In this document: positions 1 through 10,758 of the stretch, in pieces | Layout of the letters: each line of letters opens with the position of its first letter | Position numbering within the stretch: the first letter of the stretch is position 1 | The notes under the pieces: generated by a model | What the model was told of the DNA's origin: nothing | Database searches by the model: none | What the model saw: the letters and a program-made list of their open reading frames with translations, nothing else | NCBI GenBank assembly: GCA_003021005.1 | Contig: PXRI01000033.1 | Coordinates: 1-64,000, forward strand | Reading direction: 5' to 3' | Origin: Halobacteriales archaeon QS_1_69_70 | GTDB lineage: Archaea; Halobacteriota; Halobacteria; Halobacteriales; Haloarculaceae | DNA length: 64,000 nucleotides | Translations under genes and position numbers: made by a program

Positions 1-1445
<1,445 letters not shown>

Positions 1446-1499
1446 GCCCGGAGGGCAGAGGGCGCGGGGCAAAAGCGTTGGCGGCGGGGTGGCCCGGCC

Positions 1500-1955
1500 G
1501 CGTGGCCCGCGGGTCGCTTCGCTCGCGGCTCGTTCCACTCGCCGCTCACCACTCGGAGGTCTCGCTTCGCTCGACCTCCAGCTCCCCGCTCGCTCGTCCG
1601 GCGACCCTCCCTCCGGTCGGGTCGCCCGGCTCGCGGCTTCGCCGCTCGCTCAGTTCGAGGCGCTCCCTGGCTCACGGTTCACTTCGTTCACCGTTCGCCC
1701 GTTCGGCGGCCTCCCTGCGGTCGGCCGCCCGGGTCGCGCCGCCCGGCTCGCGTGTCGTCGGTCGCTCCGCTCCCTGCTCGCGGCTCGTTCCACTCACCGC
1801 TCGCGACTCCGAGGCGCTCGCTCCGCTCGCGCCTGGCACCTCCCGCTCGCTCGTTCGGCTGCGCTCCCTTGCTCGCGGCTCACTTCGTTCACCGCTCGCT
1901 CATCCGGCGGCCTCCCTCCGGTCGGCCGCCCGGGTCGCGCCGCCTGGACGGCGTG
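1500..1955. repeat. GC-rich hairpin array 1 (shared 11-base loops)
   Basis: No credible gene lies between the GNAT stop (1956) and the mutase start (1445). The stretch is a run of imperfect repeats of gctcgcggctcgc-type sequence. It contains at least five hairpins whose loop is 11 bases: 1556-1578, 1600-1626, 1705-1729, 1812-1834 and 1906-1930. Three loops read tccctccggtc or tccctgcggtc; two read tcgcttcgctc or tcgctccgctc. Stems of 6-8 pairs differ between units but stay self-complementary: gaggtc/gacctc, ggcgaccc/gggtcgcc, ggcggcc/ggccgcc and aggcgc/gcgcct. The array sits just downstream of a leftward gene, so it may be in its 3' untranslated region. Overlapping ORFs in all frames are low-complexity Arg/Ser/Pro translations and are not genes. 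Confidence 0.75.
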
Positions 1956-2540
1956 TCAGCTCGTGTCGTACTTGTAGGTCGCCTCCTCGGGGTCGATGCC
2001 GAAGTCCTCGGGCGACTCGGCGGGCGTCTCCTCGGGTTCGGTTTCGGCTTCGGCGGCGGTCTTGAACCGCTCCCGGAGCCGGTCCGGCATCCGGAACCCC
2101 TCGGTCGCGATCCGCAGCGGGACGGCGTCGGGGTCGGCCGAATCCCGCTTGCCCTCCAGGCGGGTGCGGAGCCGCCCGGGGAGGTCCTCGGCCGCGAGGC
2201 CCTCGAAGCCGAACTGCGAGAGGAACTCGTGTTCGCTCGTCAGCGCGTAGACGACGTCGAACCCCTCGGCCTCGGCGCCGTCGACGAGCCGCTCGATGAC
2301 GTGGGCGCCGACCCCCTGGCGCCGCCAGCCGTCCAACACCCCGATGCTCGTCAGCTCGCAAACCTCCCCGTCGTCGGTGGAGTGGACGCGTATCCGGCCG
2401 AACCCGGCGCGGGCGTTCGACTCTTCTTCGACCGCGATGACGTAGTCCCGCGAGCGGAAGGCGGTCTCGTCCAGGCCCATCGCCTCGATGTGGTCCAAGA
2501 GCCAGGCCTCATCTCGGTTGCGTGCGTCCCGGACGTACAT
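1956..2540 (-). CDS. GNAT family N-acetyltransferase
   Basis: A 194-residue protein with one GNAT fold. The acetyl-CoA-binding motif A is seen as GVLDGWRRQGVGAHVIERLV around residues 72-92, preceded by a beta strand with ELTSIGVL. The last 40 residues form an acidic tail (PEETPAESPEDFGIDPEE) beyond the usual GNAT length, common in haloarchaeal proteins. The start is ATG at 2540; the longer open frame upstream has no plausible signal and would run into the divergent synthetase promoter. The substrate cannot be told from sequence. The gene is divergent from the acyl-CoA synthetase, with about 156 bases between start codons. Confidence 0.88.
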   Translation of the reverse strand: MYVRDARNRDEAWLLDHIEAMGLDETAFRSRDYVIAVEEESNARAGFGRIRVHSTDDGEVCELTSIGVLDGWRRQGVGAHVIERLVDGAEAEGFDVVYALTSEHEFLSQFGFEGLAAEDLPGRLRTRLEGKRDSADPDAVPLRIATEGFRMPDRLRERFKTAAEAETEPEETPAESPEDFGIDPEEATYKYDTS

Positions 2541-2696
2541 GGAGCTTCCTTCGTGCGGCCGACGCAAAACCGTTCCCCATTGCGACGAGCCGGGGTGCCG
2601 TCGAGCGGCCGCCCTGCCCCGCCCGCTCACGGCGAACCGGGTCGGCGTTCCCCCGCGTGAGAAAACTACTTGCCGACGGCTCCGGACACCTCGACC

Positions 2697-4721
2697 ATGG
2701 ACTCTCTCGAGGAGTTCGACGAGGTGGTCTACGAACCCGACGAGGCGTTCGTCGAGGCCACCAACGTCCACCAGTTCATGCAGGCCCACGGCATCGACGA
2801 CCACAAGGAACTGATCGAGCGGACCACCTCGGACGTCTCCGCGAGCACCGCGAGCGGAGGCTCGGAGGACGTGTCCTCCGGCGTCGAGTGGTTCTGGGAC
2901 GTCCTCCCCGACCACCTCGGCGTCGAGTGGTACGAGGACTACGACGCGGTCCGGGACGACACCGACGGGCCCCAGTTCACCGAGTGGTATCCCGGCGGCT
3001 CGCTGAACGTCGCCCACAACGTCGTCGACCGCCACGCCGGCCGGGACGCCGAGCGTCGGAACAAGGTGGCCTGCATCTGGGAGGGCGAGGACGGCGAGAC
3101 CAGGAACTTAACCTACCACGACCTCGACCGCACCTCGAACCAGATCGCGACCTACCTCGAGTCGGTCGGCGTCGGGACCGGCGACACCGTCGCGCTGTAC
3201 ATGCCGATGGTGCCCGAGGTCATCTCGATCCTGTACGGCTGTTTCAAGGCCGGCGCCATCGCGGTCCCCATCTTCTCCGGGTTCGGCGTCGAGGCGACCG
3301 CGACCCGCATCGAGGACCCCGCGGCCGACGTGCTGTTCACCGCCGACGGCTTCTACCGCCGCGGCTCGCAGGTCACGCTGAAGGACACCGCCGACGAGGC
3401 CATCGAGGCGGCCGACCACGACGTCACCGACGTCGTCGTCTACCGCCGCTTCGATGACAGCGACCCGGACATGACCGCCGGCCGTGACGTCCACTGGGCG
3501 GACTCGGTCGCGGCGGCCGACGACGACTACGAAACGAAGCAACTGGACGCCTCCGACGAATCGATGCTGCTGTACTCCTCCGGGACCACCGGCCGGCCGA
3601 AGGGCATCGTCCACACCCACGCCGGCGCCCAGCTGCAGGCCGCCAAGGAGGTGTACTTCGGCTTCGACCTCCAGCCGTCGGACCGCTTCTTCTGGGTGTC
3701 GGACGTCGGCTGGATGATGGGGCCGTGGACGCTCATCGGTACCCACACGTTCGGCGGGACGATGGTGATGTACGAGGGCGCGCCGGACCACCCGAACCCC
3801 GACCGGTTCTGGCGGCTGATCGACAGCCACGACGTCACCCAGTTCGGCATCTCCCCGACCGCCATCCGCGCGCTCCGCAAGCAGGGCGACGAGTGGGTCG
3901 AGGGCCACGACCTCTCAAGCCTCCGCCTCTTGGGCTCGACGGGCGAACCCTGGGACCCCGAATCCTGGCTGTGGTTCCACGAGGAGGTCGGCGGCGGCGA
4001 CACCCCGATCATCAACATCTCCGGCGGCACCGAGATCTTCGGCTGCTTCCTGATGCCGCTGCCGACCCAGCCGCTGAAGCCCTGCACCCTCGGCAGCCCC
4101 GGCCTCGGGATGGACGTCGACGTCGTCGACGAGACCGGCGAGTCGATCGCCGACGACAACGAGCGGGGCTACCTCGTCGCGCGGGACTCCTGTCCGTCGA
4201 TGACGAAGTCGCTGTGGAGCGGCGACGACCGGTACCTCCAGGAGTACTGGTCGTCGTTCGAGGAGCCGCCGCTGTGGGACCACGGCGACTGGGCCCAGAC
4301 GGACGACGACGGCTTCTGGTACCTCCACGGCCGGGCCGACGACGCGCTGAACGTCGCCGGCCGGAAGGTCGGCCCGGCCGAGATCGAGGGCGCGCTCATC
4401 GAGCACGAGGCCGTCAACCAGGCCGCCGCCGTCGGCGTGCCCGACGACACCACCGGCACCGCCGTCGTGACCTACGTCGTCCTCGAGCCGGGCTACGAGG
4501 AGACCGACGACCTCCGCGCCGGACTGTCCGAGAAGGTCGGCGCGGAGCACGGCAAGCCGTTCCGGCCGCGCGAGGTGCTGTTCGTCGATGCGTTCCCGAA
4601 GACCCAGTCGGGCAAGATCATCCGGCGCGCCATCGAGGCGACCTACACCGGCGAGGACCTGGGCGACATGTCCTCCATCGAGAACCCCGGGGCCCTAGCG
4701 GAGATCGAAAACGCCCGATAG
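2697..4721 (+). CDS. Acyl-CoA synthetase (acetate/propionate-CoA ligase type, AMP-forming)
   Basis: A 674-residue adenylate-forming enzyme that activates a carboxylic acid with ATP and CoA. The phosphate-binding A3 motif YSSGTTGRPKG lies near residue 292, WVSDVGWMMGPW near 330 and ISGGTEIFG near 445. The catalytic lysine motif SGKIIRRAI lies near 638. The length and the NVAGRKVGPAEIE segment fit the acetyl/propionyl-CoA synthetase subfamily rather than fatty acyl ligases. ATG at 2697 was chosen over the in-frame TTG at 2670; an A-rich TATA-like stretch (gagaaaactac) lies at 2659-2669. The mutase nearby makes propionate a reasonable substrate guess, but acetate is equally possible. The N-terminal 50 residues are an extension with no motif I recognise. 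Confidence 0.9.
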   Translation: MDSLEEFDEVVYEPDEAFVEATNVHQFMQAHGIDDHKELIERTTSDVSASTASGGSEDVSSGVEWFWDVLPDHLGVEWYEDYDAVRDDTDGPQFTEWYPGGSLNVAHNVVDRHAGRDAERRNKVACIWEGEDGETRNLTYHDLDRTSNQIATYLESVGVGTGDTVALYMPMVPEVISILYGCFKAGAIAVPIFSGFGVEATATRIEDPAADVLFTADGFYRRGSQVTLKDTADEAIEAADHDVTDVVVYRRFDDSDPDMTAGRDVHWADSVAAADDDYETKQLDASDESMLLYSSGTTGRPKGIVHTHAGAQLQAAKEVYFGFDLQPSDRFFWVSDVGWMMGPWTLIGTHTFGGTMVMYEGAPDHPNPDRFWRLIDSHDVTQFGISPTAIRALRKQGDEWVEGHDLSSLRLLGSTGEPWDPESWLWFHEEVGGGDTPIINISGGTEIFGCFLMPLPTQPLKPCTLGSPGLGMDVDVVDETGESIADDNERGYLVARDSCPSMTKSLWSGDDRYLQEYWSSFEEPPLWDHGDWAQTDDDGFWYLHGRADDALNVAGRKVGPAEIEGALIEHEAVNQAAAVGVPDDTTGTAVVTYVVLEPGYEETDDLRAGLSEKVGAEHGKPFRPREVLFVDAFPKTQSGKIIRRAIEATYTGEDLGDMSSIENPGALAEIENAR

Positions 4722-5295
4722 GCGACTGTCGAGGGCGGCCACGACGGTGCCGACCCGGACGGGTCGTGTCGTAGTGTCGCGGTCGGTCCGGGCGGCGCCG
4801 ACGGGGTCGGTAAAAGCGGCGCTCTCGTTCTTTTCCGGCGCGCTTCCGGTCCGAAAAACACGTGACGAACGGTGGGAGGCTCCGGGGTACGTGTCGTCGA
4901 TATTGCCGCAAGTGGGTCGGGATGCGCTACGTCCGGTGTCTCTACGACTCGGTTCGTCGGCGGTTCGATACGTGGGCCATCACCTCCGGCGATCCGTGGT
5001 ATGTGTGGACATACCAAGTATCTTGTGGCTGGCTCCAACCTCGAGGGGCGTCCCGAACCTCGGAGCTTCGACGGCTATATAAGCTCGTCCAGGAACTGGA
5101 CGATCGCCCGGTAGACCTGACCGGCCCGGCATGCACTGCTCTGCCGCCGCCGCGACGATCTGTTCGGCATCGTCGCCGGGAACGGGGCAGATATTTGGTA
5201 ACATAATAAATTATCAGGGAGCAGTTGTCCACCGATGGTAGCGTTCATACAGCGGCGACTGGTGGGAATCGATCCTGAAAAGCAACAACACACCT
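4722..5295. other. Intergenic region without a credible gene
   Basis: A 574-base gap between the acyl-CoA synthetase and an AT-rich ORF. GC falls from left to right. A TATA-like gctatataag lies at 5074-5083 and an A/T stretch (acataataaatta) at 5201-5213. The only coding trace I find is a short leftward C-terminal gene fragment at 5075-5116, listed separately. Overlapping ORFs here lack composition or motifs of real genes. Confidence 0.6.
5075..5116 (-). pseudogene. Fragment resembling the C-terminus of an S9 peptidase
   Basis: Read leftward, this 42-base stretch encodes YRAIVQFLDELI followed by a TAG stop. The intact S9 peptidase at 5881-7695 ends YREIVAFLDEHLKE. Eight of the twelve aligned residues are identical and the order is collinear, ending at the natural stop. 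Nothing further upstream resembles the peptidase. It could be a remnant of a deleted paralogue or a partial duplication of the peptidase 3' end. The match is short, so confidence is modest. Confidence 0.4.
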
Positions 5296-5784
5296 ATGAA
5301 ACACTATGTTGAATGTATCTATATGGGCAGTCTGAAACCAACGACAGTGGCCGTTGCTATCGGTTTGCTCGGCACTTTTGGTTCTTTCCTATTTAGTTCG
5401 TTACTTGTGTTATTACCTAGGTATGGGTGGTATGATCCCGATATCGTTCGTCTTGTGGTGTTTGCCGACGGGGCTCTAATTGCTATAGTAATCCCCGTAA
5501 TAAGTTCGATGACATCTTACATATTAGTTTTAAAAGGGTATCATAAATTAAATATCATAGTTGGATTTATTTTTGGTGGAATTGTTCTTTTAATTGGTAA
5601 TTTTCTAGTGGGTAGTATGATTAGATATATTACTTCATCAACTGTCATGCCGGAGAATTATAATTTGTATGTGATTCTCACCGTGGGATTAGTTGTTGTT
5701 TGTGGAAGTGCGCTCGGAATTCTTCTAGGTATGTTCACCGGTGAACCTGCCAAGGAAACACTCGACGGGAGATTGGATATATGA
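5296..5784 (+). CDS. AT-rich four-helix membrane protein, unknown function
   Basis: A 162-residue hydrophobic protein that I do not recognise. Four membrane segments are visible, roughly residues 15-40, 53-77, 82-108 and 127-148. A short hydrophilic C-terminus (EPAKETLDGRLDI) follows. Base composition is clearly AT-richer than all neighbours, with codons such as tta, aga and ata used freely, which suggests recent transfer. ATG at 5296 gives the longest form; an internal ATG at 5323 (MGSLKPTTVAVAIG) begins directly before the first helix and may be the true start. The gene lies alone between the synthetase and the 3' end of the leftward S9 peptidase. Confidence 0.6.
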   Translation: MKHYVECIYMGSLKPTTVAVAIGLLGTFGSFLFSSLLVLLPRYGWYDPDIVRLVVFADGALIAIVIPVISSMTSYILVLKGYHKLNIIVGFIFGGIVLLIGNFLVGSMIRYITSSTVMPENYNLYVILTVGLVVVCGSALGILLGMFTGEPAKETLDGRLDI

Positions 5785-5880
5785 CTCCCACCCAAACCTC
5801 CCAATCTAGTATGCGAATCGAGGCCCTGACGATGAAACGTACTCGCCGTTGTGACAAATAGTTGAAATAGTGACACCCCA

Positions 5881-7695
5881 CTACTCTTTCAGGTGTTCGT
5901 CCAGAAAGGCGACGATCTCGCGGTAGGCCTCGATCCGGTTGTCGAGCTTCGAGATGCCGTGGCCCTCGTCGTCGAAGATCAATTTCAGGACCGGTACGCC
6001 GTGCTCGGCGGCTTCGTCGGCGATCTGTTCGGCCTCGCCGACGGGAACGCGGGGGTCGTTGGCGCCGTGGAGGACGAAAAGCGGCGCGTCGATGCGCTCG
6101 ACGTCGTTGATCGGCGAGATCGACTCGAGGAACTCGCGGTCGTCCTCGAGGGAGCCGTACTCGGCCTCCCGGAGTTCGCGGCGCCACGAGCCGGTGTTCT
6201 CCAGGAACGTCACGAAGTTCGCGATGCCGACGCTGTCGACGCCGGCGGCCCACAGCTCGGGGTACTCGGTGAGTGCCGCAAGGACCATGAACCCGCCGTA
6301 AGAGCCGCCCTTCGCGACGATCCGGTCCCGATCGACCTCCGGTCGGGCCGCCAGCCACTCGACGGCCGCCTCCAGGTCGGCGACGGCGTCCATCCGCTTT
6401 TCGACGTCGTCGAGGTGGGTGTACGCGCGGCCGTAGCCGGTCGACCCGCGGACGTTCGGCTCGAAGACGGCGTAGTCGTTCGCGAGGAAGTACTGCGAGA
6501 CGGGCGAGAAGGCGGGGCGGCGCTGGCTCTCCGGGCCGCCGTGGATGTCCACCACGACCGGGACGCCGTCGGACCCCGTTGCCTCGGGTTCGGTTCCGGG
6601 GGGCGTCGCGTAGAACGCCGGGATCTCGCGGCCGTCGAAGGTCTCGTAGCGGACCAGCTCCGAGGCGACGAACGTTGCCGGCGGAATGGCCGCCGTCCCG
6701 GCGCGGGTCCACCGTTCGGCGGCCCCGGTCTCGACGTCGGCGACGTGGACGTTCGCGTTCTGCGTGTCGGCTGTGACGGTAACCGCGAACCGCTCGGCGT
6801 CGTCGTCGAATGTCACGCCGCCGGCGACGCCATCGGGGAGGTCCGGCTCGGGGTGGCGCTGTACCGTCGTCCCGTCGGCCAGGTCGCCGACGGTCAGCTC
6901 CGTGTAGCCGTCGACGTTCCGGGCGTACACCAGCCGGCCGGTCTCCTCGTCGAGCGCCAGGCCGTCGACGTTCCACTGCCCGCCGTCCTCGACTGTCTCG
7001 ACGTCGCCGGTCGCGGCGTCCAGCCGCGCGAGCGACAGTGTGTCGGCCTCGAGGTCGGTACAGCAGTACACGCCCTCGCCGTCCGGGCCCCACGAGAGGC
7101 TGCTGTACCGGACCTCGCCGTCATGCTGGGCCGTCAGGCGGGTCGGTTCGCCGGAGTTCACGTCGATGACGTAGACGTCGTGGTCGAAACTCGAGTGCGC
7201 CTCGTGGACGACGAGCCGGTCGTCGGCGGGACTCCAGCCGGCCACCGAGAGCCAGCCGTCGCCCTCGAGGACCATCTCCGCGTCGTCACCCCGCTCGTCG
7301 CGGCCCTGGACGTAGACGTCGAACACTGACTCCTCGCGCCGGTTCGAGGCGAACGCGACCCGGTCGCCGTCGTGGCTCCAGCCGCCCCACCGGTGTTTGG
7401 CGTCGATCGCGGTGAGGTTCGTGACCGTGCCGTCGGGGTCCAGGCGGTACAGCGCCTGGCGCTCATTTCCACCATCGTCCATCCCGAAAGCCAGCTCCTG
7501 ACGGACCGGGGAGAACGCGGCGAAGGTCACCCGTTCGTCGGAGAAGGTCCGCTGGTCCGGCCAGCCGCCGGCCTCGTCCAGCGTCCACACCTGTGGCGTC
7601 CCGGTCGCGTCCAGCAGGAACCCGAGCGTCCCGTCGGGGGCGAACGTCGCGCCGTGGGCGCTCCGGACGTTCAGGTAGCGCGCGATGTCGTACAC
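5881..7695 (-). CDS. S9 family prolyl oligopeptidase / acylaminoacyl-peptidase
   Basis: A serine peptidase of the prolyl oligopeptidase family, probably cytosolic and acting on short or acylated peptides. The N-terminal ~340 residues are a beta-propeller with repeated WSHDGDRVAF and SWGPDGEGVY-type blades. The C-terminal alpha/beta hydrolase carries the catalytic triad: Ser in GGSYGG (about residue 464), Asp in HGANDPRVPV (about 545) and His in DDEGHGIS (about 579). A GTG at 7695 (VYDIARYLNVRSAHG) is preferred because family members begin at this point; an ATG at 7752 would add 19 residues without family similarity. With 604 residues it is near the family norm. The MFS gene upstream ends at 7768, so the two may be co-transcribed. 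Confidence 0.93.
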   Translation of the reverse strand: MYDIARYLNVRSAHGATFAPDGTLGFLLDATGTPQVWTLDEAGGWPDQRTFSDERVTFAAFSPVRQELAFGMDDGGNERQALYRLDPDGTVTNLTAIDAKHRWGGWSHDGDRVAFASNRREESVFDVYVQGRDERGDDAEMVLEGDGWLSVAGWSPADDRLVVHEAHSSFDHDVYVIDVNSGEPTRLTAQHDGEVRYSSLSWGPDGEGVYCCTDLEADTLSLARLDAATGDVETVEDGGQWNVDGLALDEETGRLVYARNVDGYTELTVGDLADGTTVQRHPEPDLPDGVAGGVTFDDDAERFAVTVTADTQNANVHVADVETGAAERWTRAGTAAIPPATFVASELVRYETFDGREIPAFYATPPGTEPEATGSDGVPVVVDIHGGPESQRRPAFSPVSQYFLANDYAVFEPNVRGSTGYGRAYTHLDDVEKRMDAVADLEAAVEWLAARPEVDRDRIVAKGGSYGGFMVLAALTEYPELWAAGVDSVGIANFVTFLENTGSWRRELREAEYGSLEDDREFLESISPINDVERIDAPLFVLHGANDPRVPVGEAEQIADEAAEHGVPVLKLIFDDEGHGISKLDNRIEAYREIVAFLDEHLKE

Positions 7696-7767
7696 ACCCA
7701 ACGGTCGCGCGGCCGGCCTAAATCCGTTCTGGGCCGCCGGCGGCGGTGACACCCCCCGGATGGCGGA

Positions 7768-8991
7768 TCAGTCCCCGCCGGCGAGCAAGCCAGGCCGTCG
7801 TGCGCCCTCCAGGGTCTCCTCGACCTGGGTGACCACCAGGAGCAGGGCGGCAACCGCGAGGACGGCGCCGAACGCGAAGGGCACGACGAAGCCGTAGCCG
7901 TACAGGACGCCGGAGGCCAGCGGGCCGACGGCGGTCCCGAAGCCGAACGCCATCGTCAGCACCGACAGCGTCGTGCCGGATTGGCCCTCCTCGGCGAGGT
8001 CGCCGGCGACCGCCAGCGCCGGCGCGAACAGCATCGCGACGGATATGCCGTGCACGGTGCGGGCCAGGAGCATGCCTAACGTGGAGGTGACGAGCCCCTG
8101 TGCGAGCACCGCCGGCGCGAGCAGGAGGAGGCCGCCGACGAGGAACGGCTTGCGGCCGACGCGGTCGGCGGCCCGACCGATCGGCATCTGGAGGACGACG
8201 TTGGCGATGACGACCGCGGCGAACTGGATCCCGAACCACTGTGGGCCCTGGTCGAGGCGGGCGTTGATGGGCTCCTGGAGGGTGGCGTACAGCGCGATGG
8301 TGACCGCCATGAAGAACGTGCCGAGGCCGAGGACGAACACCGGGTCGAGCCACTGGCCGCGGCCGTCGCCCCGGATGGAGATGGACAACTCGTCGCCGGC
8401 GTCGGCGGCGGGCGAGTCGGGGTCCTCGACGAGCAAAAGGACCAAAGAGAAGCTGACCAGTGCGCCGAGGACGGCGACGCCGAAGGCGGCGTCGATGGGA
8501 CCGAACCCGAACCCGACGAGGCGGAACGTGTTGAAGACGCCGAAGTTCCCGCCGCGCTCGGCGTCACTGTGCGCGAGGTCGTTCACCAGGGCGATCGTGG
8601 TCGGGATGACGAAGGCGCCGCCGAGACCCTGTACCGCCCGGACCACGACGAGCGCCCGGTAGGTGTCGACGAGCGCGTAGGCGACCGCCGACACGGCCAG
8701 GACCGCCAGGCCGAAGAGGATGAACACCTTCCGACGCCCGGTCCGGTCCGAGAGCCGACCCGTCAATGGCTGGACGGAGCTGTTCAGGAACCCGAAAAGC
8801 GAGAGGGCGAAGCCGATAAGCAGTTCCAGCGTGAGGGGGTAGCCGAGGACCGTGGCACCCGAAAGCGTCGGGACGGCCAGGTCGCCGCTGGCGATGTACA
8901 GCGGCAGCACGATGATGAGAAAGGAGTTTGCGACGGCGTCGGCCATCCGCGCCAGCGCCAGCACGACCACCCGTCGGTCCGACCCGAACAT
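7768..8991 (-). CDS. MFS transporter, drug/sugar efflux type
   Basis: A 407-residue major facilitator superfamily protein with about twelve membrane helices in two halves. The MFS loop 2-3 motif is seen as GRLSDRTGRRKVF in the first half, with its repeat in the second half as GRAADRVGRKPFL. The start is ATG at 8991 (MFGSDRRVVVLALARM); the longer open frame to 9222 has no membrane or family similarity and covers the promoter region. Haloarchaeal relatives are annotated as drug or sugar exporters, but the substrate cannot be inferred. It reads toward the S9 peptidase, with a short gap between them. Confidence 0.9.
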   Translation of the reverse strand: MFGSDRRVVVLALARMADAVANSFLIIVLPLYIASGDLAVPTLSGATVLGYPLTLELLIGFALSLFGFLNSSVQPLTGRLSDRTGRRKVFILFGLAVLAVSAVAYALVDTYRALVVVRAVQGLGGAFVIPTTIALVNDLAHSDAERGGNFGVFNTFRLVGFGFGPIDAAFGVAVLGALVSFSLVLLLVEDPDSPAADAGDELSISIRGDGRGQWLDPVFVLGLGTFFMAVTIALYATLQEPINARLDQGPQWFGIQFAAVVIANVVLQMPIGRAADRVGRKPFLVGGLLLLAPAVLAQGLVTSTLGMLLARTVHGISVAMLFAPALAVAGDLAEEGQSGTTLSVLTMAFGFGTAVGPLASGVLYGYGFVVPFAFGAVLAVAALLLVVTQVEETLEGARRPGLLAGGD

Positions 8992-9145
8992 CGTCGGGCG
9001 AACGGCCGCGCTCCGTTTCACGTTTCCGACGCCGGTCCGCCGTGCAGCCCTCCGGGAGGGGCGGAGTCTTATACCCCGTTTTACCTGAACAGCGACCGTC
9101 GCCACGCAGAAAACATTTACACGCCTCCGCTGAACCGCCACCGTG

Positions 9146-10637
9146 ATGCCCGGGGGCGACCGGTGCCGGACCGACGGAGGCGACGCCGTCAGCCGGCAGC
9201 CGACGGCGCCTGGGTCCACCACCGGCGACGGGTGGCGGCGCCGGCTCGTGGCGGCTGTTCGCCACCGGTTCGGGATCGACGCCCGGGCGCTGGCCGGGTT
9301 CCGGATCGCCGTCGCCGCCCTCGTCGTCGGCGACCTCGCGTTCCGCGCCCGGAGCCTAAAGGCGTTCTACACCGACGCGGGGGTACTCCCGCGCTCGGCC
9401 CTGGCGGCCGAGTATCCGACGCTCGCCGCTCTCTCGCTCCACGCACTATCGGGCTCTGTGGCCGTTCAGGCCGCCCTCTTCGGGGCGACGGCACTGACCG
9501 CGCTCGCGCTGCTCGTCGGCTACCGAACCCGGCTCGCGACCGTGCTGACGCTCGGTCTCGTGGCCTCGATGAACGCCCGGAACCCCTACGTGCTCAACGG
9601 CGGCGACGGCCTGCTTTCGGTCGCACTTTTGGTCGCCCTCTTCCTCCCGCTCGGGGCGCGAAAACAGCCGGGTCGTCTCGGTCGCCACGGCCACCCTCCT
9701 GGTGCAGCCGGTCGTGATCTACGCGGCGAACGCCGGGTTCAAGCTCCGGAGCCCGCTGTGGCGGCAGGGCGAGGCGATCCAGGTCGTACTCCAGCTCGAG
9801 CCGTTCGCCGTCGGGCTCGCCCCCTACCTGACCGGCCACCACCGGCTGTTGACCGCGCTGACCTGGCTGTGGATCGCGCTGTTGGTGGCGTCGCCGCTGC
9901 TCCTCGTCGTCACCGGCTGGCGCCGGACCGTCCTCGTGGCGGCATACGCCGTCGTCCACGTCGGGATGGCGGCGACCCTGCGGCTCGGGCTGTTCCCGCT
10001 CGTCAGCGTCGCCGTCCTGGTCCCGTTCCTCCCGCCGGCGGTCTGGGACCGGCTCGAGGGGCTGCTCGCCGGTCCCGCGCGGGCCGCGACCGCGTTCGCG
10101 GACGACGCCCTCGCCGAGCCGGCGCCGTGGCGACTGCCGCCGTGGCTCGCGCGGTCCGCCCGCCGGCTCGGCACGGTGGCCGTCACCGTCGTACTGGTGG
10201 CGAGCCTGCTGTGGCCCGCCGCGGCGCTCGGCCTCCCCGCCGTTCCGACGGCGGCCGAGCAGTCGGCGCCCGACTACACCTGGAACCTGTTCGCCCCGCA
10301 TCCCTCGACCCACCATCGCTGGATCGTCGCGCCCGCCACCCTCTCGACCGGCGAACGGGTCGACGCCCTGGACGGCTCGGCCGTGACCTGGGAGCGCCCG
10401 CCCGACGCCGGGGAGACGTACCCGAACGCGCTCTGGCACCGGTACGTCGTCGACCTCCGGGCCGGGACCGTCGACGATCCCCGGCCGCTCGGTGCGTACC
10501 TCTGTCGACGCGGCGTCCCTGGACGGTCGGCGGCCATCGACACGGTGGCCTTCTACGTCCTCGAGGCGCCCGTACGGGCGGTCGGCGGCGGGGAGCGCCG
10601 CCGCATCGAATACGTGGACCGAGAATGCCGTCGGTGA
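9146..10637 (+). pseudogene. HTTM-domain membrane protein, split by a frameshift
   Basis: Two adjacent frames together encode one HTTM (vitamin K-dependent carboxylase-like) membrane protein. The first frame, from 9146 to about 9661, includes IDARALAGFRIAVAALVVGD and YTDAGVLPR, which are typical of the N-terminus. The second frame, from about 9663 to 10637, continues with VVSVATATLLVQPVVIYAAN and later WNLFAPHP, a motif family members share. Removing one base from the aaaa run at 9661-9664 joins them as ...GAR-NSRVVSVATA.... I therefore read it as a one-base insertion in a homopolymer, either a sequencing error or a true inactivating mutation. Several membrane helices are present in both halves. 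Haloarchaeal HTTM proteins have no established function. Confidence 0.8.
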
Positions 10638-10758
10638 CCCGCCCGTCGGTCCGCACCCCCCAGACCACGACGCGGCCATGCCATCGATCGCCCGGCTCGG
10701 CGATTCTACGTCCTCCGGCCGTCGCGTTCGAACCGGGCCAGCCCCCGGACTGATGGGG

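Noticed and set aside
3371-3400. Nearly 1000-residue plus-strand frame over the fix operon (33371-36349)
   Set aside because: It lies opposite fixB, fixA and ferredoxin, which carry clear motifs on the minus strand; I treat it as a shadow. The coordinates given here are only a placeholder near the note; the frame itself is 33371-36349.
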